Positions 15,477-22,172 of a stretch of DNA of 35,328 nucleotides are shown here, piece by piece. The DNA comes from Pseudomonadota bacterium (lineage in GTDB: Bacteria; Desulfobacterota; Desulfovibrionia; Desulfovibrionales; Desulfovibrionaceae): assembly GCA_023399375.1 (NCBI GenBank), contig JAEWPX010000084.1, forward strand, positions 1 through 35,328, in the 5' to 3' direction. The position numbers and the translations under genes were made by a program. The number at the start of each line of letters is the position of its first letter. The stretch's first letter is position 1. Under the pieces are notes generated by a model. It searched no databases and was not told the origin of the DNA. It saw only the letters and a list, made by a program, of their open reading frames with translations.

Positions 15477-16928
15477 ATGATCACGGTCAGCGATTTTCCG
15501 GCCTACCGGGGCAAGATGGAATATGTCTGCCTGGGTTGCCAGGCCCGGTTCGACATCCGGGAGCTTTACTACACCTGTCCGCACTGCGGGGGCGTGTTCA
15601 TCCTTGAGGACACGACCTTCGACAGCCTGCTCGAATACCCGGCCAGCTACTGGCAGTCGCTGTTCGACAAGCGGGCGTCCACGCGCGTAACCGCGCTTCG
15701 CGGCGTGCTGCGCTACTATGAGCTCATGGCCCCGGTCATGGACGAGAGCGACATCGTCTACCTCGGCGAGGGGCACACGCCGCTCGTGGCCGCCAACGAG
15801 GCCCTGACCGAAGCCGTGGGCGTGCCGTTTTTCTACAAAAACGACGGCCAGAACCCCAGCGCCTCCTTCAAGGACCGGGGCATGGCCTGCGCCTTCAGCT
15901 ATTTGAAGCACCTCGTGCGCGTCAACGACTGGGACTCCGTGCTCACCGTATGCGCCTCCACGGGCGACACCTCGGCCTCGGCCGCGCTCTACGCCGCCTA
16001 CGTCGGCGGCCCCATCAAGTCCGTGGTCATCCTGCCCAAGGGCAAGGTCACGCCGCAGCAGCTGGCCCAGCCGCTTGGCAGCGGCGCCACGGTCATCGAG
16101 GTGCCGGGCGTGTTCGACGACTGCATGAAAGTCGTGGAGCACCTGGCCGACAATTACCGCGTGGCGCTGCTCAACTCGAAAAACGCCTGGCGCATCCTGG
16201 GCCAGGAGTCCTACGCCTTCGAGGTGGCGCAGTGGTTCGGCTGGGACACCTACCGCAAGTGCGTGTTCGTGCCCATCGGCAACGCGGGCAACGTGACGGC
16301 GATCATGGGCGGCTTCCTGAAGCTCAAAAAGCTCGGCGTCATCCGCTCCCTGCCCCGCATCTTCGGCGTGCAGTCCCACCATGCCGACCCGGTCTGGCGC
16401 TACTACGCCGAGTCCGACCCGGCCAAACGGCATTACGAGCCCGTGGCCGTGACCCCGTCCGTGGCCCAGGCGGCCATGATCGGCAATCCTGTCTCGTTCC
16501 CGCGCGTGGCCCATTTCGTGGAGCAGTACGAAAAGATCGGCGGCCCGGGCAGCTTCCAGGTGATCCAGGTGACCGAGCAGGCGATCATGGAAGGCATGCT
16601 CACGGCCAACCGCCACGGGCACATCAGCTGCACGCAGGGCGGCGAATGCCTGGCCGGGCTCATGAAGGCCCGGGAGATGGGGCTCGTGGAGCCGTCGGAA
16701 GTGTCGATTCTCGACGCCACGGCGCACCACCTGAAGTTCATCGGCTTCCAGGAGATGTACTTCGAGAACACCTTCCCGGCGTCCTACGGCGTCACGCCCG
16801 ACCCCAAATTCGTCAACAAGCCGCGCGGCGTCCTGTCCGACGCGGACAAGGCGTCGCTTTCGCCCGAGGACTACACGGCCAAGGCCGCCGCCGCGATCGT
16901 CGAGACGCTCGGCCTCTCGCGCAAATAG
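15477..16928 (+). CDS. thrC: Threonine synthase
   Basis: A 483-residue PLP enzyme that turns O-phosphohomoserine into threonine. The N-terminus carries a zinc-ribbon-like CLGC (18-21) and CPHC (34-37); then GEGHTPLV, the PLP lysine Lys132 in SASFKDRG, CASTGDTSASAA and VPIGNAGNV. I chose the ATG at 15477 because AGGAGAAGGA lies just upstream; an in-frame start at 15402 has none. It is preceded by an AT-rich leader of about 70 bases after repeat copy 3. No other threonine gene is adjacent. Confidence 0.95.
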   Translation: MITVSDFPAYRGKMEYVCLGCQARFDIRELYYTCPHCGGVFILEDTTFDSLLEYPASYWQSLFDKRASTRVTALRGVLRYYELMAPVMDESDIVYLGEGHTPLVAANEALTEAVGVPFFYKNDGQNPSASFKDRGMACAFSYLKHLVRVNDWDSVLTVCASTGDTSASAALYAAYVGGPIKSVVILPKGKVTPQQLAQPLGSGATVIEVPGVFDDCMKVVEHLADNYRVALLNSKNAWRILGQESYAFEVAQWFGWDTYRKCVFVPIGNAGNVTAIMGGFLKLKKLGVIRSLPRIFGVQSHHADPVWRYYAESDPAKRHYEPVAVTPSVAQAAMIGNPVSFPRVAHFVEQYEKIGGPGSFQVIQVTEQAIMEGMLTANRHGHISCTQGGECLAGLMKAREMGLVEPSEVSILDATAHHLKFIGFQEMYFENTFPASYGVTPDPKFVNKPRGVLSDADKASLSPEDYTAKAAAAIVETLGLSRK

Positions 16929-16967
16929 CGCCCACCCATTCTTCCGCATCCCGGCGCATCCCATACT

Positions 16968-17043
16968 GGGGTGGTCCAGGAGGGGCCCCCGGCCCCTCCT
17001 GGCCGCCGGAGGCATTTCTCCTTCCCTCTCCCCCTCCTTCTCC
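16968..17043 (-). repeat. Dispersed intergenic hairpin repeat, copy 4
   Basis: On the minus strand this reads as copy 2: purine-rich lead (about 17043-17016), ATGCCTCCGGCGGCCAG, then a perfect 12-bp stem CCAGGAGGGGCC / GGCCCCTCCTGG (16976-17002, 3-base loop). Its 48-base core (16968-17015) differs from copy 2 at one position. It lies between convergent genes, past the terminators of the reverse gene. Confidence 0.8.
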
Positions 17044-17050
17044 ATAGTGC

Positions 17051-17072
17051 AAAAAAAAGTCCCGCCGGGGAC
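17051..17072 (-). terminator. Intrinsic terminator, distal of two
   Basis: On the minus strand GTCCC, loop CGGC, GGGAC, then eight T. A strong intrinsic terminator about 157 bases after the stop codon of the Cys-rich gene. Confidence 0.85.
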
Positions 17073-17115
17073 CCGTTGGCTGGTGTTTGCCTCGGGGCGG
17101 CCGGCGGGCCTTGGG

Positions 17116-17179
17116 AAAAAGATCGGCAGGACATCCTCCCGGAAGGAGGGCAGGGACTTTGGGGCGGATGTCCTGCCGA
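17116..17179 (-). terminator. Long-stem terminator, proximal of two
   Basis: On the minus strand a perfect 14-bp inverted repeat, TCGGCAGGACATCC (17179-17166) and GGATGTCCTGCCGA (17136-17123), then TCTTTTT. The 29-base loop holds its own CCTCC/GGAGG hairpin. A loop this long is unusual for a simple terminator. Confidence 0.75.
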
Positions 17180-17228
17180 CGGACGGGGACGGGAGGGGTC
17201 GGTTCCCGCAATCCCCTGGCAGGTATTG

Positions 17229-17798
17229 TTAGGCGGCCTTTTCCTGGCGCGCGCCGAGTTCGTTGCGCACGACGTCCATGGGCACGACCAGGGGTTCGCG
17301 GAAGGAAAAGCCCTGGCTCTCGCCCCAGGCGGCGCTGTCGGCGGCGCGGCCGTCGTAGAGCACGTCTTCGAGGACCAGATATTCCCTTTCGCCGAGGATG
17401 CGGTCCCAGCACTGCACGAGGAACTGGAAGCGCTCCACGTCGCAGGCGCTCACGTTGCGCCAGGTCCAGGTCCGGGAGCACTGCTCGTCGTCGTAGCCGA
17501 GCAGGCAGACCTGGGCTTCGGGCCGGTCGAGCAGTTCCCGCTGCGTGAGCATGGTGGCGGCGGTGGCGATGTGGGCGGGGTCGAGGGCCACGGGCGCGCC
17601 GTCGATGCTGGCTTCGATGCGCGAATCGCGGGTCAGGCGCATGCCGCAGGTATTGTTGCCGTTGGCGCGCCACCACTCCAGGGAGTTGGTCTTGTAGAGA
17701 TTCTCGCCGAGCATGCACACGCGGGCGGCGCTCTCGTTGTCCACGGGATGCAGGGCCAGATCGCAACACAGGCCGGTGATGGTCAGGGTCAGGTTCAT
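17229..17798 (-). CDS. Cys-rich protein of unknown function under a sigma-54 promoter
   Basis: A 189-residue protein with no family I recognise and no signal peptide or membrane helix. It has eight cysteines (11, 12, 28, 51, 98, 107, 119, 130) and an internal similarity: VCMLG...WWR at 27-44 and VCLLG...TWR at 97-114, with a Cys 5-7 residues after each WR, suggesting an old duplication. The start at 17798 is set by AAGGAGG 7 bases upstream. A -24/-12 promoter lies about 45-58 bases before the start, and a sigma-54 activator gene is divergent, so it is probably the target of that activator. Two terminators follow. Metal or redox function is a guess from the cysteines. Confidence 0.8.
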   Translation of the reverse strand: MNLTLTITGLCCDLALHPVDNESAARVCMLGENLYKTNSLEWWRANGNNTCGMRLTRDSRIEASIDGAPVALDPAHIATAATMLTQRELLDRPEAQVCLLGYDDEQCSRTWTWRNVSACDVERFQFLVQCWDRILGEREYLVLEDVLYDGRAADSAAWGESQGFSFREPLVVPMDVVRNELGARQEKAA

Positions 17799-17840
17799 AT
17801 CGGTCCTCCTTGGAGTGGATTCGCTTTTGTTTGGGAAAAA

Positions 17841-17857
17841 AAGCACTTTTCGTGCCG
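17841..17857 (-). promoter_or_regulatory. Sigma-54 promoter (-24/-12)
   Basis: On the minus strand CGGCACGAAAAGTGCTT: GG (17856-17855), exactly ten bases, GC (17844-17843). It matches the TGGCACG-N4-TTGCW consensus at 10 of 12 defined positions. The predicted start is near 17831, giving a leader of about 33 bases with an AAGGAGG site before the ATG at 17798. It lies in an AT-rich island (about 17815-17940) between this gene and a sigma-54 activator. Confidence 0.75.
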
Positions 17858-18002
17858 TTTTGAACTTTCTTTTATTCAAGTGTGTTATCTGCTATTCCGT
17901 ATCTTGTTGCGCGTTTGCGGACGACTTTTGCTTCCGTTAGCGTTGACCTCGCCCGAGGGGATGGGCACACTGACGCCGGATCACATTGCCGCCGGAGCCC
18001 GC

Positions 18003-19337
18003 ATGAAGCGACCTTTTGATGTTTTCCCCGGAGACGACGCCAGCGCCTTTGCCCTGGAAAACGTGGCCGATGGCGTGTTCGCCGTGGATCGCGACTTCAT
18101 CGTGCGCTACTGCAACCTGGCTGCGGGGGAGATCGCCCGCATGGACCCGGCGGACGCCGTGGGCCGCACCTGCCGCGAGGTGTTCGGCGTCTCCAACTGT
18201 CGCACGGTCTGCGTGCTGCGCCAGTGCATGGAGGAGGCCCGGCCCATCGCCAACCGCATCGTGACGCTCAAGCGCACGGGCTGCCCGGACGTGCCGGTGT
18301 GCGTGAGCGTCGCGCCCATCTGGGCCACGGGCGGCATGGTCATCGGCGGGGTGCAGATTTTTCGGGACCTCTCGGGCGGGGGATTCGTCAGCCGTTTGGC
18401 CGGGTTGCAGCCCCTCGACGACTTCGGCACCCGCGATCCGCATTTGTCCGAAATCGTGCGCATGCTGCCGCAGATCGCGCAGAGCGACTCCACGGTCCTG
18501 CTTCTTGGCGAATCGGGCACGGGCAAGGAAGTCTTCGCCCGGGCCATCCACAAGCTCTCCCAGCGAGGCGGGGGGCCGTTCGTCGCCGTCAACTGCGGCG
18601 CGCTGCCGGAGCAGCTCATGGAATCGGAGCTCTTCGGCTACAAATCCGGGGCCTTCACCGACGCGCGCAAGGACAAGCCCGGCCGTTTCGCCCTGGCCGA
18701 TTCCGGCACGCTGCTTCTCGACGAGATCGGCGACCTGCCTTACGCCATGCAGGCGAAGATCCTGCGAGCGCTCCAGGAGCGCTCCTACGAGCCCTTGGGC
18801 GGCGTGGAAACCATTCCGGCCGACGTGCGCGTGATTGCCGCAACCAACCGCGACCTCGGCCGCATGGTGGCCGACGGCCAGTTCCGCCAGGACCTTTATT
18901 ACCGTTTAAGCGTCGTGGTCATTCGCATTCCGCCCCTGCGCGAGCGCCCCGGCGACGTGCCGCTGCTCGTCGAGCGCGTGCTCGGGCGCTGCCGCGTGGC
19001 CCTGGCCAAGAAGATCGAATCCGTGAGCGCCGAGGCCATGGAGCGGCTCATGGCCCACGATTATCCGGGCAACATCCGGGAACTCGAAAACATCATCGAA
19101 TACGCGGCCATCCTTTGCCAGGACCGCGTCATCGAGCCCTGCCATCTGCCCGAGCACCTGCGCGGCGAGGCTGGTTGCACCTACAAGCGGGGCCGGACCA
19201 TGGCCGAGGTCCGTTTCCAGGCGGCTCAGGAATCCGTGGACCGCCACGGCGGCAACCGCAACGCCGCCTGCCGTGAACTGGGCATCTCCAAGGACACGCT
19301 GCGCCGCATTCTGGGGCGTTGCGATAAGGACGCGTAA
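18003..19337 (+). CDS. Sigma-54-dependent activator with Cys-rich PAS domain
   Basis: A 444-residue enhancer-binding protein. Residues about 15-125 form a PAS domain (ENVADGVFAVDRDFIVRYCN) with seven cysteines, including C57, C66, C70 and C75 in CREVFGVSNCRTVCVLRQC. The AAA+ domain has Walker A GESGTGKE (169-176), the sigma-54 loop as GAFTDA (216-221, standard GAFTGA), Walker B LLLDEIGD and PPLRERPGD. The C-terminus is a Fis-type helix-turn-helix (NRNAACRELGISKDTLRRIL). The cysteines suggest metal or redox sensing, by inference. The ATG at 18003 has GGAG 5 bases upstream; an ATG at 17961 is possible but its GAGGGG directly abuts it. It faces a sigma-54 promoter. Confidence 0.92.
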   Translation: MKRPFDVFPGDDASAFALENVADGVFAVDRDFIVRYCNLAAGEIARMDPADAVGRTCREVFGVSNCRTVCVLRQCMEEARPIANRIVTLKRTGCPDVPVCVSVAPIWATGGMVIGGVQIFRDLSGGGFVSRLAGLQPLDDFGTRDPHLSEIVRMLPQIAQSDSTVLLLGESGTGKEVFARAIHKLSQRGGGPFVAVNCGALPEQLMESELFGYKSGAFTDARKDKPGRFALADSGTLLLDEIGDLPYAMQAKILRALQERSYEPLGGVETIPADVRVIAATNRDLGRMVADGQFRQDLYYRLSVVVIRIPPLRERPGDVPLLVERVLGRCRVALAKKIESVSAEAMERLMAHDYPGNIRELENIIEYAAILCQDRVIEPCHLPEHLRGEAGCTYKRGRTMAEVRFQAAQESVDRHGGNRNAACRELGISKDTLRRILGRCDKDA

Positions 19338-19348
19338 CGCGTCTTTTT
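19329..19348 (+). terminator. Terminator with the stop codon in its loop
   Basis: GACGCG, loop TAA, CGCGTC, then TTTTT. The TAA loop (19335-19337) is the stop codon of the activator gene, so half of the stem is coding sequence. Confidence 0.8.
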
Positions 19349-19408
19349 CATATTTTTCTGGACGCATTTTGTGTCCAACAGTAGCAACCCTTTTCCCCTT
19401 CGAGGGGG

Positions 19409-19431
19409 CCCGGGGGAATCATTCCTCCGGG
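19409..19431 (+). other. Imperfect palindrome upstream of tlyA
   Basis: CCCGGGGGAA, loop TCA, TTCCTCCGGG: ten pairs with one G.T. It lies between the activator terminator and a second terminator just before tlyA. Confidence 0.5.
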
Positions 19432-19437
19432 CATGGT

Positions 19438-19459
19438 CCGGGGCAGCGCCCCGGTTTTT
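19438..19459 (+). terminator. Intrinsic terminator or attenuator before tlyA
   Basis: CCGGGGC, loop AGC, GCCCCGG, then TTTTT. It ends only 20 bases before the tlyA start codon. Either it stops leftover read-through and tlyA has a promoter inside those 20 bases, or it attenuates a transcript that continues into tlyA. Confidence 0.75.
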
Positions 19460-19479
19460 CCTCTCTACAAGGACGCGTC

Positions 19480-20235
19480 ATGGCCAAGGACAAGCAACGG
19501 GCGGACCAGCTCGTGTTCGAGCAGGGGCTGGCGGACACCAGGGAGCGTGCCAAGCGGCTGATCATGGCCGGGCTCGTGCGCGTGGCCGTGGACGGCCGGG
19601 AAACCGTGGTGGATAAGCCGGGCCGGATGTTTGTCGCCGGCACGGTCTTTTCCCTGGAGGCGGGGGAGCGGTACGTCAGCCGGGGCGGGGGCAAGCTCGA
19701 AACGGCGCTTGAGACGTTTGGCCTCGACGTTTCGGGTCTTGTCGCCCTGGACGCCGGCGCGTCCACGGGCGGGTTTACGGATTGCCTGCTTCAGCACGGC
19801 GCGGCGAAGGTCTACGCCGTGGACGTGGGCACGGCGCAGCTGCACGAGAAACTGCGGGCCGATGTGCGCGTGACATCCATGGAAAACGTCAACCTGCGTC
19901 ATGCCCCGGCCGACCTGCTGCCCGAGCCCGTGGACCTCGTCGTGGCCGATTTGTCGTTTATCTCGCTCACCAAGGTGCTGCCGGCGCTTGTGCGGTTTTT
20001 AAAGCCCGGCGGGCTGGTCGTGACGCTGGTCAAGCCCCAGTTCGAGCTTTCGCCCGAGAAGGTGGGCAAGGGCGGCGTCGTGCGCGAGGAGGCTTTCCGC
20101 CAGGAGGCCATCGACAAGGTGACGGCTTTCGCCCGCGAGGAGCTCCGGCTCGCGCCGGGCGGCGTCGTGCCGTCCAAGGTCAAGGGCCCCAAGGGCAATC
20201 AGGAATATCTGGCGATGTTTCGCCTGGGCGGCTAG
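19480..20235 (+). CDS. tlyA: TlyA-family rRNA 2'-O-methyltransferase
   Basis: A 251-residue protein. Residues about 5-65 are an S4 RNA-binding domain (RADQLVFEQGLADTRERAKR), followed by YVSRGGGKLETAL and an FtsJ-like methyltransferase core (ALDAGASTGGFTDCLL, VDLVVADLSFISL, LVKPQFE). The family methylates ribose in 16S/23S rRNA and is often mislabelled haemolysin. The ATG at 19480 has AAGGA 6 bases upstream and a terminator 20 bases upstream. Its stop codon overlaps that of the convergent AraC-type gene. Confidence 0.92.
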   Translation: MAKDKQRADQLVFEQGLADTRERAKRLIMAGLVRVAVDGRETVVDKPGRMFVAGTVFSLEAGERYVSRGGGKLETALETFGLDVSGLVALDAGASTGGFTDCLLQHGAAKVYAVDVGTAQLHEKLRADVRVTSMENVNLRHAPADLLPEPVDLVVADLSFISLTKVLPALVRFLKPGGLVVTLVKPQFELSPEKVGKGGVVREEAFRQEAIDKVTAFAREELRLAPGGVVPSKVKGPKGNQEYLAMFRLGG

Positions 20236-21161
20236 CCCGCCGCACTGCGCAGCCGCGCCAGCTCCTCCGACGGCGTCGCGCCGAACAGGCGCTTGAATTC
20301 CCGCGAAAACTGCGAGGCGCTCACGTAGCCCGCGCGCCGGCCGGCGTCGGCGGCCGTTGCGTCGGGCTCGGCCAGAAACGAACGCGCCTTATGCAGGCGC
20401 ACGGCTTTCACGTATTGCAGCGGCGTCGTGGCCGTGACCGCGCGAAAGGCGTGGTGGAAGGTCGAAAGCCCCATGTGCGCCTCGCGGGCGAGCATCTCCA
20501 CATCCAGCTCTTCCTTGAAATCCGCATGAATGCGCTTAAGCGCCCGGGAGACCGCGCGCAGGCGGCCGTTTTGCGCGGCCAGGGCGCGCAGGGTCGCCCC
20601 CTGCGGCCCGACCAGCACGCGGTAGAGTATCTCGCGCACGATGCCCGGCCCCAGGATGCGGGCTTCCCCCGGATCGCCGAGGCAGACCGCCAGCCGTGCC
20701 GCCGCATCGGCCAGGGCTTCGGTCATGGGCATGGCCCGCATGCCGATGGTCGAGGCCTGGTCGCCCGTTGCTTCGGACGCGACATCGGGCGTCGCCTCGG
20801 GCACGTCGTCCATCTCCAGGAGCAGTTCGCCGAGCATGGCCGGGTCCACGCGCACGGAGAGCCCGTAGAGCGGCGTGTCCGGCGCGGCGAACGTCTCGCA
20901 GGAAAAGGCCAGGGGCACGGAAACCACCCAGTAGTGGCCGGGGTCCAGGGCGTGGACCGTCTCGCCGACCACGGCGCGCTTGCTCCCCGTGGCCAGTATG
21001 ACCACCGAAGGTTCGTAGAGCGCCGGGGCCAGGGGATAGTGGCGCAGAGCCCGGGCGTAGCGCACGCCGGGCAGCGCGGAATCGGAAAAGCCGTCGCACT
21101 TCGCCTGGGCCGCGAGCAGGGTGGCTAGGCGCTGCCGGGCGCATTCGGTCGGTTGCGTCAT
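20232..21161 (-). CDS. AraC-family transcriptional regulator
   Basis: A 309-residue regulator. The N-terminal half resembles the AraC_N ligand-binding domain (YEPSVVILATGSKRAVVGE, GHYWVVSVPLAFSCET). The C-terminus has the two helix-turn-helix units: MLAREAHMGLSTFHHAFRA and AADAGRRAGYVSASQFSREF. It is divergent from a nitroreductase gene with 189 bases between them and most likely controls it, a common arrangement. The DNA-binding role is clear; the ligand is not visible. It overlaps the tlyA stop codon by 4 bases. Confidence 0.92.
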   Translation of the reverse strand: MTQPTECARQRLATLLAAQAKCDGFSDSALPGVRYARALRHYPLAPALYEPSVVILATGSKRAVVGETVHALDPGHYWVVSVPLAFSCETFAAPDTPLYGLSVRVDPAMLGELLLEMDDVPEATPDVASEATGDQASTIGMRAMPMTEALADAAARLAVCLGDPGEARILGPGIVREILYRVLVGPQGATLRALAAQNGRLRAVSRALKRIHADFKEELDVEMLAREAHMGLSTFHHAFRAVTATTPLQYVKAVRLHKARSFLAEPDATAADAGRRAGYVSASQFSREFKRLFGATPSEELARLRSAAG

Positions 21162-21181
21162 TCGTGCCGCTCCTTTCGGTT

Positions 21182-21235
21182 ATCCTGCCGCAAAAGCGCG
21201 TCATGCGCAGCCGAAAATCCGGTATTTCGCAGGAT
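21182..21235. promoter_or_regulatory. Inverted repeat in the AraC/nitroreductase gap
   Basis: ATCCTGC (21182-21188) and GCAGGAT (21229-21235), 40 bases apart, close to the AraC gene start. It could be an operator pair for the divergent AraC-type regulator. Only seven bases per arm, so weak. Confidence 0.25.
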
Positions 21236-21262
21236 CAGGCAAGTCGGCGACAGAAACGGGGC

Positions 21263-21291
21263 TTGGTGCCGGCCCCGGGACGCGCTAGGAC
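21263..21291 (+). promoter_or_regulatory. Candidate promoter of the nitroreductase gene
   Basis: TTGGTG, 17 bases, TAGGAC, about 60 bases before the start codon. Similar spacing and a TAG-type -10 recur at 25536-25565, 29376-29404 and 29474-29502. Confidence 0.3.
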
Positions 21292-21350
21292 TTTGCGGTG
21301 TGGCGCAGGCTGCTGCACCGCCATAACCTTACCAACAAGGAGTCGCGATC

Positions 21351-21971
21351 ATGAGCATGGGCGTCAAGGAAGCCATTGCCGCGCGCCACAGCGTGCGCGC
21401 CTTCGCCAAGAAACCGTTGACCCAAGACGAGATTCACGAACTGCTGGAAGCGGCCCGCAACGCGCCGTCGAGCCTCAACACGCAGCCGTGGCGCTTCAAG
21501 GTGGTGACGGACGCGGCGGACATCGCCTGGTTCGGCACGAGCGAAGCCTCGCGCAAGCAGGGCTGGCTGGCGGGTACCGCGGCGATTTTCATCTGTTGCG
21601 CGGACCTCGCGCACTACGTGAAGGATTCGCAATCCGCGGCGTTTTTCTACCGCGACGGCAACATCATCACGGGCGAGCCCATGGACGGCATCGACGCCTA
21701 TGTGGCGCGCGAGGCCGAGGCGGCGGAGCAGGCCAAGTTCGGCGCTTGCGCCATGAACACGGCCATTGCCGAGGCGTTCCTCATGCTGCGCGCCGTGGAG
21801 ATGGGCCTTGGCACGTGCTGGGTGGGTATGTTCGACGAGGCGAACATCAAGGCGCGTTTCGCCATCCCCGAAGGCATGCGCATTGTGAACATCCTGGCCG
21901 TGGGCCATCCCGACGAGCCGGAGGTGTATCCGCGCAAGCGCAAGGCGATGGAAGAGATCGTGCTCAAATAA
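21351..21971 (+). CDS. Nitroreductase family protein
   Basis: A 206-residue single-domain flavoprotein: IAARHSVRAFAKKPL, NAPSSLNTQPWRFKVV (flavin contact), FLMLRAVEMGLGTCWVGMF and a C-terminal ILAVGHPDEPEVYPRKRK. FMN-dependent NAD(P)H oxidation with reduction of nitro compounds, quinones or other acceptors is typical; the substrate is unknown. AAGGAG lies about 9 bases before the ATG at 21351, and an ATG two codons later would fit as well. It is divergent from an AraC-type regulator. This is the third nitroreductase-fold gene in the window and is not the closest relative of the other two. Confidence 0.93.
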   Translation: MSMGVKEAIAARHSVRAFAKKPLTQDEIHELLEAARNAPSSLNTQPWRFKVVTDAADIAWFGTSEASRKQGWLAGTAAIFICCADLAHYVKDSQSAAFFYRDGNIITGEPMDGIDAYVAREAEAAEQAKFGACAMNTAIAEAFLMLRAVEMGLGTCWVGMFDEANIKARFAIPEGMRIVNILAVGHPDEPEVYPRKRKAMEEIVLK

Positions 21972-21979
21972 CGGCGACA

Positions 21980-22006
21980 GGCCGGCGGCGGGTACCGCCG
22001 CCGGCC
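21980..22006 (+). other. 12-bp stem-loop after the nitroreductase gene
   Basis: GGCCGGCGGCGG, loop GTA, CCGCCGCCGGCC: a perfect 12-bp stem beginning 9 bases after the stop codon. No T-run follows, so it may be an RNA-stabilising 3' end rather than an intrinsic terminator. Confidence 0.6.
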
Positions 22007-22086
22007 CCGCTTCGCCAAAGCTAACCCCTGCCTTGCCGCCTCCTGAAAGCGAATTCATGAAATGACCCCGTAATCCCGTCCCCCCT

Positions 22087-22114
22087 TTGCGCGAGCGGCC
22101 AAATACCGTACACT
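22087..22114 (+). promoter_or_regulatory. Candidate promoter of glcB
   Basis: TTGCGC, 16 bases, TACACT (four of six to the -10 consensus), about 60 bases before the glcB start. Confidence 0.35.
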
Positions 22115-22172
22115 GCCGCGACGTTGCCCCATCCGGGGCCGATCACGGCCGCAGCAGCAAGGAGCGCCGCCC

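Noticed and set aside
14514..17045. Long antisense frame opposite paaK, DUF456 and thrC
   Set aside because: It covers three clear genes on the other strand, passes through repeat copies and has no recognisable motif.
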